From positions 1 to 64,000 of the forward strand of contig DASRIS010000064.1 of the NCBI GenBank assembly GCA_035649895.1: 64,000 bases of DNA, given 5' to 3'. Each line of letters opens with the position of its first letter. The stretch's first letter is position 1. Source of the DNA: DASSUC01 sp035649895 (lineage in GTDB: Bacteria > Actinomycetota > Actinomycetes > Mycobacteriales > Micromonosporaceae). Below are positions 34,397 through 44,003 of this stretch, one piece after another. The translations under genes were made by a program, and so were the position numbers. The notes under the pieces were generated by a model. The model saw only the letters and a list, made by a program, of their open reading frames with translations, was not told where the DNA came from and searched no databases.

Positions 34397-34856
34397 CACG
34401 CCCAGCCTGGTCTATCTGGACTCCTGCGCCTTTCTCTACGTGATCAACAAGACGACCGGCTACGAGCCGGTCGCCGATCTTCTCCATGTTGCCGAGTCCG
34501 GCAAGGTCACCATCATGATGTCCCCTCTCACCCTCGTCGAGGTCATCGGCAAGCCCAAGGACAAACCACTCGACCCGGCGACGGACAGCCGGGTACGCCG
34601 GCTGCTGGACAACCCTCGGTTCCTCGTTGTGGAGTTCGACCGCACTGTAGCGCTGAAGGCGCGAACGTTTGTCGGGGCGCTGGGGCTCAAGCCAGCTGAC
34701 GCGATCCACATGGCATCGGCCGTGGTAGGGCGCGCAGATGTCCTGATGACCTTCGACACGAAGTTTCCCCTTGGCAAGCGGGTGGATGGCGTCTGGGTGG
34801 ACATCCCGTACCAGTACGGGGGCGAGACGCTCTTCTCAATGGCGCAAGAGGACTGA
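34347..34856 (+). CDS. PIN-domain protein (VapC-like ribonuclease)
   Basis: 169 residues from GTG 34347; no other usable start precedes the domain, which begins at LVYLDSCAFLYVI with the first catalytic Asp. SPLTLVEVIGKP gives the conserved Glu region, and LKPADAIHMASAVVGRADVLMTFDTKF gives the C-terminal acidic residues. PIN proteins are Mg-dependent RNases, often toxins. The start lies inside the preceding 275-residue gene, which is larger than normal VapB antitoxins, so this is an unusual pair or a non-toxin operon. Downstream 34857-35054 shows nothing recognisable. Confidence 0.82.
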   Translation: MGWSPSSTWRPFAGRPDTPSLVYLDSCAFLYVINKTTGYEPVADLLHVAESGKVTIMMSPLTLVEVIGKPKDKPLDPATDSRVRRLLDNPRFLVVEFDRTVALKARTFVGALGLKPADAIHMASAVVGRADVLMTFDTKFPLGKRVDGVWVDIPYQYGGETLFSMAQED

Positions 34857-35054
34857 CATGTACATATCAGGCGGCCGCTGCAACCAGCGGTGGTCCAGGC
34901 GGCTACCACATTCGTCCGCGCGAGGTTGAGCACGACGTAGCTGCCAACGTTGAGCTCCCGCCGACACCGGTGCCGAGCCGGTGGCCAGGGCGCGGGAACC
35001 CGGTCACTGCGGCTTCTGCTCGGCGATCGGGCCAAGCGCGGATAGCCTGTGAGC

Positions 35055-35182
35055 ATGCACCGCGCCGGGTGGTGGGGGAGGTCAGGGTCGCGCCGCGGCC
35101 TGGGGCCGGCGGCTCTCCCGGGAACCTGGTCCGGGCCGGCCGCGTCTAGGTCATATGCCGCGGGGACGACGAGGAGGGGCCA

Positions 35183-35186
<4 letters not shown>
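35055..35186 (+). CDS. Possible 43-codon leaderless ORF coupled to moxR
   Basis: ATG 35055 lies 6 nt after TAGCCT (35043-35048), the same arrangement as the leaderless starts in this window. The frame stays open 43 codons and ends in a TGA that overlaps the moxR GTG start as GTGA. The product (MHRAGWWGRSGSRRG start) is basic and Trp/Gly-rich without a recognised fold. It may be an upstream ORF controlling moxR translation rather than a protein gene. High GC makes chance ORFs common, so confidence is low. Confidence 0.35.
35120..35146 (+). promoter_or_regulatory. Possible ECF sigma-type promoter before moxR
   Basis: GGGAAC at 35120-35125 and CGTC at 35143-35146 are 17 bp apart, the pattern of envelope-stress ECF promoters (SigE-like) in actinobacteria. 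The start point would be near 35152, inside the 43-codon ORF. Weak evidence, based on two short motifs. Confidence 0.3.
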
Positions 35187-36217
<1,031 letters not shown>

Positions 36218-36218
36218 C

Positions 36219-37517
36219 GTGCGGGAGGCGCTGCGCGGGCTGACCACGCGCGGCCGCTCCTTCCTCGCCGCGGCCGCCGCATCGGCCCTGTCCGCCCTGG
36301 TCCTCGGCGAGAAGGACCTGCTGCGGGTGGCCGTGCTGCTGACGGTCCTGCCCCTGCTGGCCGCGGCCTACGTCGGCCGCAGCCGCTACAAGCTGGCCTG
36401 CACCCGTACCCTCGACCCGCACCGGGTGCAGGTGGGCACGACCGCCCGCGTGGTGCTGCGCCTGCAGAACCTGTCCCGGCTGCCCACCGGCACGCTGCTG
36501 CTGGAGGACCGGCTGCCGTACGCGCTGGGCAGCCGGCCCCGGCTGGTGCTGGAGCGCCTCGGCGCGGGCCAGGCCAGCTCGGTCGCCTACACGGTGCGCG
36601 CCGACGTGCGGGGCCGCTACGAGGTGGGGCCGCTGGTGGTGCGGCTGACCGACCCGTTCGGGCTGTGCGAGCTGGTCCGGGCGTTCCCCAGCGTCGACCG
36701 GCTCACCGTGATCCCGCAGGTGGTCGCGCTGCCGCCGGTCCGGCTGGCCGGGGAGTACGCCGGCACCGGCGACAGCCGGGCCCGCTCGGTCGCGGTGCAC
36801 GGCGAGGACGACGCGGCCACCCGGGAGTACCGGCACGGTGACGACCTGCGCCGGGTGCACTGGCGCTCCACCGCCCGCGTCGGCGAGCTGATGGTGCGCC
36901 GCGAGGAGCAGCCGTGGGAGAGCCGGGCCACGGTGGTGCTGGACACCCGGGGGTACGCACACCGCGGCGAGGGCCCGACCGCCAGCTTCGAGTGGGCCGT
37001 CTCGGCCGCCGCCAGCATCGCCGTGCACCTGCGCCAGGCCGGCTACAAGCTGCGCCTGGTGACCGAGGGCGGCATCGACGTGGACGCCAATGACAGCACC
37101 GGCGACGGCCTGCTGCTGGACCAGCTCGCCGAGGTGAAGCTGAACCACCGCGGCGAGGTCGCCACGCTCGTCGACCGGGTCCGCCGCCGCTCCGACGGCG
37201 GCCTGGTGATCGCGATCTTCGGGCTGCTCAGCCCGCCCGAGGCCGAGCTGCTCGCCGCCCTGCGTACCAACAACGCGACCTGCATCGGGCTGCTGGTCGA
37301 CGCGACCACCTGGCTCAACCTGCCGACCAGCGCCCGCGAGGAGGCCGACCGGGCGCGCTCGGCGGCAGCGCTGGGCCTGCTGCGCAGCGGGTGGCGGGTG
37401 GTCGGCGCCGACCATAGCGCCAAGCTGCCCGCGCTGTGGCCGCAGGCCGCCCGGGGCTCGCAGGGCTTCGCCTGGCGGGCCGCCATGGCCGAAACCGTCG
37501 CCGGAGGTGTCCGATGA
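36219..37517 (+). CDS. DUF58-domain membrane protein
   Basis: 432 residues starting 1 nt after the moxR stop. Two N-terminal membrane segments (FLAAAAASALSALVLG, LLTVLPLLAAAYVG) are followed by an immunoglobulin-like beta region and the DUF58 signature DDAATREYRHGDDLRRVHWRSTARVGELMVR. A vWA-like part with ATVVLDTRGYAHRGEGPTASFEW follows. DUF58 proteins work with MoxR ATPases; the exact role is unknown. The stop overlaps the next gene's start as ATGA. Confidence 0.9.
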   Translation: MREALRGLTTRGRSFLAAAAASALSALVLGEKDLLRVAVLLTVLPLLAAAYVGRSRYKLACTRTLDPHRVQVGTTARVVLRLQNLSRLPTGTLLLEDRLPYALGSRPRLVLERLGAGQASSVAYTVRADVRGRYEVGPLVVRLTDPFGLCELVRAFPSVDRLTVIPQVVALPPVRLAGEYAGTGDSRARSVAVHGEDDAATREYRHGDDLRRVHWRSTARVGELMVRREEQPWESRATVVLDTRGYAHRGEGPTASFEWAVSAAASIAVHLRQAGYKLRLVTEGGIDVDANDSTGDGLLLDQLAEVKLNHRGEVATLVDRVRRRSDGGLVIAIFGLLSPPEAELLAALRTNNATCIGLLVDATTWLNLPTSAREEADRARSAAALGLLRSGWRVVGADHSAKLPALWPQAARGSQGFAWRAAMAETVAGGVR

Positions 37518-39979
37518 CCTCTCGCCGCCGTCTCGGCCTGGTGGCCGCCGCGGCCACCCTGCTCGCCGCGTTCCCGCTGTCGACGATCTTCCAGCGGTGG
37601 ACCTGGTTCATCCAGTGCATCATCTGCGTGGGCCTGGTCGCCGGGGCCGCGGCGCTGGCCCGTACCCTGCGCGCTCCGGTCTGGGCGCAGGTGGCGGCGA
37701 TGGCCGGGGCCCTGCTCGCCGGGCTGACCTGGATCTTCCCGGCCGCAGACGGCGGGCAGATCCTCGGCGTCATCCCCACCGACCGCACCTTCGAGCACTT
37801 CGGGGCGCTGCTCAACCAGGCGGGCGCGGACATGCGGGAGAAGGGCATCCCGGTCGAGGACTCCGACGGGCTGCTCTTCCTCACCGTGCTCGGGGTCGGT
37901 GGCGTGGCGGTGCTGGTGGACCTCTTCTCGGTCGCGCTGCGCCGGCCGGCCCTGGCCGGGCTGCCGATGCTCGCCATCTACTCGGTGCCGGTAGCCGTGC
38001 ACATCAACAGCGTGCCGGCCATCCCGTTCATCGTCGGGGCGACCGGCTTCCTGTGGCTGCTGGTGAGCGACAACGTCGACCGGGTACGGCGGTTCGGCCG
38101 CCGGTTCACCGGCGACGGGCGCGACGTGGACCTGTGGGAGCCGTCCCCGCTGGCCGCGGCCGGCCGGCGGCTGGCCGCGGTGGGCGTGGTCGCGGCGATC
38201 GCCCTGCCGGTCGCGATCCCGGGCATGACCACCGGGCTGCTCGACCGGTTCGGCCCCGCCGGCAACGGCAGCGGGACGGGCACCGGTCCCGGCGGCAACC
38301 AGGTCAACCTGTGGGCGCTGCTGCAGGACCAGCTGAACCGGAACGACGAGTTCGTCATGCTCGAGGTCAGGAGCGCGGACCCGAACCCGGGCTACCTGCG
38401 CTTCGGCGTGGCGGACGTGCTCTCCGCCGACGGCTTCCGCAACCGCGCGCCGAGCCTGCGGTCATCGGCCAGCAGGCTGCCGGACCCGCGCCGGACCGCA
38501 CCGCAGAGCGTCGCCTGGACCGAGGGGCAGGCCAGGGTCAGGGCGGTCAACTTCAACATGCAGCTGCTGCCGGTCTACTCCCAGCCGCTGACCACGAACC
38601 TCGACTCGGCGTGGCAGTACGACTCCGCCATGCAGGTGATCTACACCAACCGGACCACGACCCAGAAGCGGGTGTACGACTTCACCTACGTCCGTCCGGA
38701 GCTCACCCCGGAGGCACTGCGCACCGCCTCGCCACTCCCGGCGACCGACCCGGTCCAGCAGCAGTACACCAGGCTGCCCAGCCGGGTCGCGCTGATCGAG
38801 GAGAGGGTCGCAGATCTCACCCGGGGCCTGGCCAACCCGTACGACAAGGTGCGGGCGCTCTACAACCAGTTCTCGTCCGAGAACGGCTACCAGTACTCGC
38901 TCGAGACCCAGCAGGACACCAGCGGCAGCGCCATAGTGGCCTTCCTGACCAACAAGACCGGGTTCTGCGTGCAGTACGCGGCTGCGCTGGCCTGGATGGT
39001 GCGGGCGGCCGGCATACCGGCCCGGGTGGCGTTCGGCTTCACCCGCGGTAGCCAGCGCGAAGGCGACGTCGCCAAGCTGACGAACTTCAACCTGCACGCG
39101 TGGACCGAGGTCTACTTCGACAAGTTCGGCTGGGTGCCGTTCGACGCCACGCCAAGCACCTACATCCGCGGTGCGGTGCGGCCGGCGTACGCACCGGATG
39201 TGTACCCCCCGGACGCGGAGAACCCGACCGACCCTTCGGTGAGCCCCGGCGCCACAGCCAGCCCAGGGGCCGGCCCTGGTGAGGAGCGGGACCGCCCGCT
39301 GAGCGAGGAGGACCAGGAGGGCGGTGGTGGCGGCACCACGCCCGCGGACCCGCGCTGGCCCGGCTACCTGGTGATCGGTAGCGCCCTGCTGCTGCTCCTG
39401 CTCGTCAGCCCCGCGCTGCGCCGGGTGGGGCTGCGCCGGCGGCGCCGGCCCACCCCTGCCCGGGCGGTACGCGTGGCGGGTGCCGGCGGCGGCCCCGATG
39501 CGCCCGATGGGCCGCGGATCGTGGTCGGCGACGGCCCGGAGGCCGCCCATGCCCGGCGGGACGCGCACGCCGCCTGGGACGAGCTCGTCGACACCCTCGT
39601 CGACCTGAGGCTGCCGGTCGACCCGGCGGAGACGCCGCGGACCACCGCTGAGCGGATCATCCGGGACAGCATGCTGCCGCAGGCCGCATCCGCCGATGCC
39701 CGCCTGCTCGGGCTGGCTGAGGAGCGCGCCCGCTACGCCCGGGAGCCGCTTGTCACGGACCGGCTCGCGTCCGCGCTGCGGTCGGTGCGGCGGGCCCTGG
39801 TCGAGCGGGTGTCGCTGCGGACCCGGCTACGGGCGATGCTGCTGCCGCCGTCGGTGCTGCAACGGTGGCGGGCGGTGTCCGTGGCCCGGAGCACGCAGAC
39901 GATCACGATGCTGGCGCAGGCCCGCGACTCCGTACTGCGCGTGTTCAGCCCGCGGCGGCTGCTGCCCTCCCGCCGGTGA
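37514..39979 (+). CDS. TgpA-like membrane transglutaminase
   Basis: 821 residues from ATG 37514, overlapping the DUF58 stop by 4 nt. Several N-terminal membrane segments (DUF3488 region, to about residue 250) precede an extracytoplasmic transglutaminase-like core. The Cys is in NKTGFCVQYAAALAWMVRAAG, the His in NFNLHAWTEVYFDKFGW, and the Asp in VPFDATPS. One more membrane helix (LVIGSALLLLLLVSPAL) and a cytoplasmic DUF4129-like tail follow. Probably acts on the cell envelope with MoxR/DUF58. The 3' end CTCCCGCCGGTGAGCC is duplicated just downstream. Confidence 0.9.
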   Translation: MTSRRRLGLVAAAATLLAAFPLSTIFQRWTWFIQCIICVGLVAGAAALARTLRAPVWAQVAAMAGALLAGLTWIFPAADGGQILGVIPTDRTFEHFGALLNQAGADMREKGIPVEDSDGLLFLTVLGVGGVAVLVDLFSVALRRPALAGLPMLAIYSVPVAVHINSVPAIPFIVGATGFLWLLVSDNVDRVRRFGRRFTGDGRDVDLWEPSPLAAAGRRLAAVGVVAAIALPVAIPGMTTGLLDRFGPAGNGSGTGTGPGGNQVNLWALLQDQLNRNDEFVMLEVRSADPNPGYLRFGVADVLSADGFRNRAPSLRSSASRLPDPRRTAPQSVAWTEGQARVRAVNFNMQLLPVYSQPLTTNLDSAWQYDSAMQVIYTNRTTTQKRVYDFTYVRPELTPEALRTASPLPATDPVQQQYTRLPSRVALIEERVADLTRGLANPYDKVRALYNQFSSENGYQYSLETQQDTSGSAIVAFLTNKTGFCVQYAAALAWMVRAAGIPARVAFGFTRGSQREGDVAKLTNFNLHAWTEVYFDKFGWVPFDATPSTYIRGAVRPAYAPDVYPPDAENPTDPSVSPGATASPGAGPGEERDRPLSEEDQEGGGGGTTPADPRWPGYLVIGSALLLLLLVSPALRRVGLRRRRRPTPARAVRVAGAGGGPDAPDGPRIVVGDGPEAAHARRDAHAAWDELVDTLVDLRLPVDPAETPRTTAERIIRDSMLPQAASADARLLGLAEERARYAREPLVTDRLASALRSVRRALVERVSLRTRLRAMLLPPSVLQRWRAVSVARSTQTITMLAQARDSVLRVFSPRRLLPSRR

Positions 39980-40046
39980 GCCCGGCGGGAGTCCTCCCGC
40001 CGGTGAGCCGCTCCCGGTGACGGGCTCCCGGTGACGGGTATGGCGC

Positions 40047-40073
40047 GGGCGGGCCCTGCAGAGGGGCCCGCCC
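40047..40073. terminator. Terminator hairpin between the transglutaminase and DUF3040 genes
   Basis: Perfect 10-bp arms GGGCGGGCCC / GGGCCCGCCC with a 7-nt loop between two convergent genes. Symmetric, so probably bidirectional; no T-tract. Confidence 0.65.
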
Positions 40074-40099
40074 GAGTGCACTACCGCTGGCAGGGAGGA

Positions 40100-40483
40100 T
40101 CAGCCGCCGCCCTGCGGGCGCCGGCGCCACCGCTCCTCGAGGCGGTCGATCATCGAGTAACGTCGCTGCCGGGTACGCCGGGTAGCTGTGCCGCCCACGA
40201 CCTGCAGGTTGGTGCCTTGTGCCCGGCGCCGGGACTGGGCACCGAACGCGGCTGCTCCCAACATCACCACAAACCCCGCCACACCGAGCAGGGTGCTGCT
40301 GCTGACGGTCCCGTAGACGACCAGCGCGAGGCCGATGATGCCGATGCCCACAGCGACGAGCAGCCGCCGCCGCGCGTGGAAGCGCGGGTCGGTGGCGCGC
40401 ACCGCCGAGGCGAACTTTGGGTCCTCGGCAAGCGACCGCTCGATCTGCTCGAACAGCCGCTGCTCGTGCTCGGAGAGCGGCAC
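40100..40483 (-). CDS. DUF3040 membrane protein
   Basis: 127 residues. The N-terminus MPLSEHEQRLFEQIERSLAE is the diagnostic DUF3040 opening, followed by ARRRLLVAVGIGIIGLALVVYG and LLGVAGFVVMLGAAAFGA, two membrane helices, and a basic tail. The family is actinobacteria-specific with no established function; it is often next to dinB-type polymerase or cell-division genes. It follows dinB on the minus strand with an 81-bp gap. Confidence 0.9.
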   Translation of the reverse strand: MPLSEHEQRLFEQIERSLAEDPKFASAVRATDPRFHARRRLLVAVGIGIIGLALVVYGTVSSSTLLGVAGFVVMLGAAAFGAQSRRRAQGTNLQVVGGTATRRTRQRRYSMIDRLEERWRRRPQGGG

Positions 40484-40564
40484 GGTACTCCTCCCCGGTC
40501 ATCTGGCCGGGCACGGAAAGTGACCGGCGGACCGTGGCAGCCAGGCTGGCTGCTTACCGCAAGT

Positions 40565-41869
40565 CTACGAGGGGCTCTCCGGGTCGGAAAGCGAGAGGTT
40601 GCGTGGCCCCCTCGAATTTTCGGACCACTCGTGATCATCCCGGGCAAGTAGGCTCGCCGGACGGACCGCTGACTGCCCAAATCGGGCGGTCGCCGCGTCA
40701 ACCGCGCGCTCGGCCTCGCGCCAGCCGTGCTCCGGCGCGCCCAGGACCAGCTGGCGTGGCGTGCCGTCAGCGGCGGCCAAGCCCTCCAGCCGCACGCCGA
40801 CGAGCCGGATGCGCTCCCCCGGGTGCAGCGCCTCGAACAGGGCCCACGCGGTGGCGAAGACCTCCCGCGCCACGTCCGTGGGCACCGGCAGGGTGCGGGA
40901 GCGGCTCAGCGTGCGGAAGTCGCTCAGCCGTACCTTCAGCGCCACGGTCCGCCCGGTCAGCCCGGCGCGGCGTACCCGGGTCGCGACCTTGTTGGCCAGG
41001 GCGAGCAGGGTGCGGCGGATGACGGCCGGGTCGGCCACGTCCTCATCGAATGTGGTCTCCGCCCCGATCGACTTCTCCGCGTGGTGCGGGGTGACCCGGC
41101 GGGGGTCCCGGGCCCAGGACAGCTCGTGCAGGTGGCTCGCTCCCGCGTCACCGAGCGCCACTCGCAGCATGGGCAGCGGCGCGTGGGCGACGTCACGCAC
41201 GGTACGCAGCCCGAGCCGGCGCAGCGCCTCGCCGGTGCGCTCCCCCACCCCCCACAGCGCCGCCACCGGCAGCGGGTGCAGGAACTCCAGCACCAGGTCG
41301 GCCGGGATGACCAGCATCCCGTCCGGCTTGGCTCGGGTGGAGGCGAGCTTCGCCAGGAACTTCGTCGGCGCCACCCCGACCGAGCAGGGCAGCTGCTGCT
41401 CCTGCGCGATCCGGCGGCGCAGCATCCCGGCGATGCCGGCCGGCCGGCCGAACAGCCGGGCGGCGCCGGCGACGTCGAGGAACGCCTCGTCCAGCGAGAG
41501 CGGCTCGACCAGCGGGGTGACGTCCCGGAAGACCGCCATGATGGCGCGGCTGGCCTCGGTGTAGGCGGTGAAGTCGGGCGGCAGGAACACCGCGGAGGGG
41601 CACAGTCGGCGGGCCACCGCGCCGGGCATGGCGCTGCGCACCCCGAACCGGCGCGCCTCGTAGCTGGCCGACGAGACGACCCCGCGCGGGCCCGAGCCGC
41701 CGACCACCACCGGCCGGCCGCGCAGCTCCGGGCGGCGGCGCACCTCCACCGAGGCGAAGAACGCGTCCATGTCGACGTGCAGCACCGGGCAGCCGGTGTC
41801 GTCGGCGTCGGGACCGAACCGGCCGCCGCCGTCGGCCTCACCTCGTGGCACGGCCTGGCTGCGCCCCAT
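40565..41869 (-). CDS. dinB: DNA polymerase IV (Y-family, DinB)
   Basis: 434 residues. Y-family motifs: VLHVDMDAFFASVEVRRRPEL (catalytic Asp), SYEARRFGVRSAMP, PLSLDEAFLDVAGA (catalytic Asp-Glu), CSVGVAPTKFLAKLAS and a little-finger domain ending LVGVRLEGL. It carries out translesion synthesis. A TAGCCT box lies 6 nt before the ATG on the minus strand, so it is probably leaderless. No LexA box was seen next to it. The C-terminus after about residue 375 has no clear beta-clamp motif that I can point to. Confidence 0.93.
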   Translation of the reverse strand: MGRSQAVPRGEADGGGRFGPDADDTGCPVLHVDMDAFFASVEVRRRPELRGRPVVVGGSGPRGVVSSASYEARRFGVRSAMPGAVARRLCPSAVFLPPDFTAYTEASRAIMAVFRDVTPLVEPLSLDEAFLDVAGAARLFGRPAGIAGMLRRRIAQEQQLPCSVGVAPTKFLAKLASTRAKPDGMLVIPADLVLEFLHPLPVAALWGVGERTGEALRRLGLRTVRDVAHAPLPMLRVALGDAGASHLHELSWARDPRRVTPHHAEKSIGAETTFDEDVADPAVIRRTLLALANKVATRVRRAGLTGRTVALKVRLSDFRTLSRSRTLPVPTDVAREVFATAWALFEALHPGERIRLVGVRLEGLAAADGTPRQLVLGAPEHGWREAERAVDAATARFGQSAVRPASLLARDDHEWSENSRGPRNLSLSDPESPS

Positions 41870-41878
41870 GCCGGCAGG

Positions 41879-43108
41879 CTATCCCGCGGGTGCGACACTC
41901 CGTCCGACGCTGCGGACGACCAGCAGCGGGATGACCATCTCCGTGGCGGTGTAGGAGCCGTGGTACGCCACCAGCTGGGCGACCATCACCGGCTCGGTGC
42001 GGGTGGCGAGCACGGCGTACCGGTCGTGGCAGGCGACCACCACGTCGCCGACCCGCTCCAGGTGCCGCTCGGGCACCGGGCCGAACCAGCCGTCCGCCAC
42101 CGCCTCCGCCCGGTGCGCCACCCAGGCCGCGTCGCCGAGCACGCCCCGCCATGCCGCGACCACGTCATCGGCGGCCCCGGGCCGGGTGTGCAGGTAGCGC
42201 ACGCGTGGCTCGCCGGCGACCACCCGTACGCCGGCCCGCAGCCTGGGGTCGGCGTCGAGGTCGAAGCGGTGGTCGCCGGGCACGTCGAGCTGGCCGTGGT
42301 CGGCCGTGACCAGCAGCGCCGCATCGGCGGGCAGCCCGGCCACGACCCGGGTGACCAGCCGGTCCACCTCCGCTGCCTGGTCCCGCCACGGCTCCGAGTC
42401 GACCCCGCAGAGGTGCCCGACCCGGTCCAGGTCCGGGAAGTAGCCGTAGACCAGCGCGGGCGCCGCGGCGCCGGCCAGGGCCCGCAGCATCTCCCCGGCG
42501 AGCTCGTCGCCGCCCCTGGCCCCCCGGTACGCGCCGCCGCGGTTGGCCGCTTTGGTCAGCCCGCTGTCGACGAACTCCGGGCTGGACACGACGGTCACGT
42601 CGAACCCGGCCGCCGCCGCAGCGGTGAACCTGGTCTCCAGTGGCTGCCAGCGCAGCGGGTCCGGGTCCTCCCACCAGTTGATATGGGTGAGCACGCGGTC
42701 GGTGCCCGGCACGTTGAGCGTGAAGCCGAGGATGCCGTGCGCCCCGGGCGCCGCGCCGGTGCCGAGGGTGGCCAGGCTGGTCGGGGTGGTGGACGGGAAC
42801 GGGGCGGTCAGCGGGCGGAGCTGCCCCAGCCGGCCGGCCAGCGCGTCGGCGAGCGCCGGGGCGTACGGCGCGGCGAGCGGCAGCTGGTGGAAGCCGAGCC
42901 CGTCGACGAGCAGCACCGCGACCCGGCGCACGCCGGCCAGCTGCTCGGTGAGGCCGAGCGGGTCGGGCGCCCCGGGCAGGCCGAGCGCGGCGAGTGCTGC
43001 GGGCAGCACGTCGGCGAGGCTCGCCGTGCCGTACGCCGGCCGTACCAGGGCGTCGGCCGGCACCTCCCGGAGCCCGGTCCCAGCCGCTGAGCTTGCTCGA
43101 TGCTCCAC
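41879..43108 (-). CDS. Alkaline phosphatase/nucleotide pyrophosphatase-family phosphodiesterase
   Basis: 409 residues from GTG 43108 (GGAGG 7 nt upstream). Metal-site motifs of the alkaline phosphatase superfamily: VAVLLVDGLGFHQLP, the nucleophile Thr in PFPSTTPTSLATLGTG, YFPDLDRVGHLCG (Asp/His pair), and LLVTADHGQLD. It hydrolyses phosphate diesters or pyrophosphates; the natural substrate is unknown. It lies between dinB and a methyltransferase gene, all on the minus strand. Confidence 0.88.
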   Translation of the reverse strand: MEHRASSAAGTGLREVPADALVRPAYGTASLADVLPAALAALGLPGAPDPLGLTEQLAGVRRVAVLLVDGLGFHQLPLAAPYAPALADALAGRLGQLRPLTAPFPSTTPTSLATLGTGAAPGAHGILGFTLNVPGTDRVLTHINWWEDPDPLRWQPLETRFTAAAAAGFDVTVVSSPEFVDSGLTKAANRGGAYRGARGGDELAGEMLRALAGAAAPALVYGYFPDLDRVGHLCGVDSEPWRDQAAEVDRLVTRVVAGLPADAALLVTADHGQLDVPGDHRFDLDADPRLRAGVRVVAGEPRVRYLHTRPGAADDVVAAWRGVLGDAAWVAHRAEAVADGWFGPVPERHLERVGDVVVACHDRYAVLATRTEPVMVAQLVAYHGSYTATEMVIPLLVVRSVGRSVAPAG

Positions 43109-43156
43109 CGTCAGCCTCCGCCCGCTTGGTTGGGCCCGTCCGGCCTGCCCGACATG

Positions 43157-43912
43157 TCAGCCGCCCGCCCGGCGGGCGAGCAGGTGCAGCTGGGTGGCGA
43201 TGTCCCGGTACGGCGGCCGGGCCGCCACCGCCATCTCGATCGAGAGCAGGGCCTGTGGGTCCGCGCTGGCCGCCGCGCCGGGGACGAGGTCGGCGATGAC
43301 CCGTACCCCGTGGATCTGCTCCACGGTCAGGCCGGCACCGGCGAGCAGGTCGCTCGCTGACGCCGCGTCGAAGCGGCGCCGGGGCAGGTCCCGGCGGGCT
43401 CTGGCCGGTGCCGCGCCGGGCGGGTCGGCCAGCAGCGCGCCCGCCGCGGCCAGGTTGCCGGCGATGGCCCGGGCGAGCACCGCGGCGGCCAGGTTGGCGA
43501 CGAGCACGCTGGCCGCGCCGCCGGGGCGCAGGGCGGTGGCGAGCCCGGCGGCTACCGCGACCGGGTCGTCCACGACCTCCAGCAGGCTGTGGCAGAGCAC
43601 CAGGTCGGCGCCTGCGGCCGGGACCAGGTCGGCGAGCCGGTCACCATCGCCCTGCACGGCGGTGACCCGCCCGGCCACTCCGGCCTCGGCGGCGCGGCGG
43701 GTGAGCGCGGCCAGCGCGTCCGGGCTCGGGTCGACCACGGTGACCCGGTGACCGGCCTCGGCCAGCGGCACCGCGAACCCGCCGGTGCCCCCGCCGACGT
43801 CCACGACGGTGAGCGCGGCACCCAGCTGGTCCAGCTCGCGGCGCAGCACCGCCCAGACCACCGCGGTACGCGGGGTCGCCCGCGGTGCGGCCCGGGTGGA
43901 TGCGCCCTTCAT
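43157..43912 (-). CDS. SAM-dependent methyltransferase (class I)
   Basis: 251 residues from ATG 43912, preceded by TACCCT with 7 nt spacing on the minus strand (leaderless pattern). Motif I is VVDVGGGTGGFAVPLAEAG, motif II VTVVDPSPDALAALTRRA, then LVLCHSLLEVVDDP and LRPGGAASVLVANLAAAVL. The substrate is unknown. It sits between dnaE2 and the phosphodiesterase gene. The 90-bp gap before it carries degenerate 18-bp repeats that run into the dnaE2 3' end. Confidence 0.85.
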   Translation of the reverse strand: MKGASTRAAPRATPRTAVVWAVLRRELDQLGAALTVVDVGGGTGGFAVPLAEAGHRVTVVDPSPDALAALTRRAAEAGVAGRVTAVQGDGDRLADLVPAAGADLVLCHSLLEVVDDPVAVAAGLATALRPGGAASVLVANLAAAVLARAIAGNLAAAGALLADPPGAAPARARRDLPRRRFDAASASDLLAGAGLTVEQIHGVRVIADLVPGAAASADPQALLSIEMAVAARPPYRDIATQLHLLARRAGG

Positions 43913-44003
43913 CCCTGTGAGGGTAGGCCATGCCCACCGGTACCCATGCTCACCGGAGGTTCCGCTGCCCGCCGGAGGCCCCCTGCTCCGCGGAGGTCCC
44001 TGC

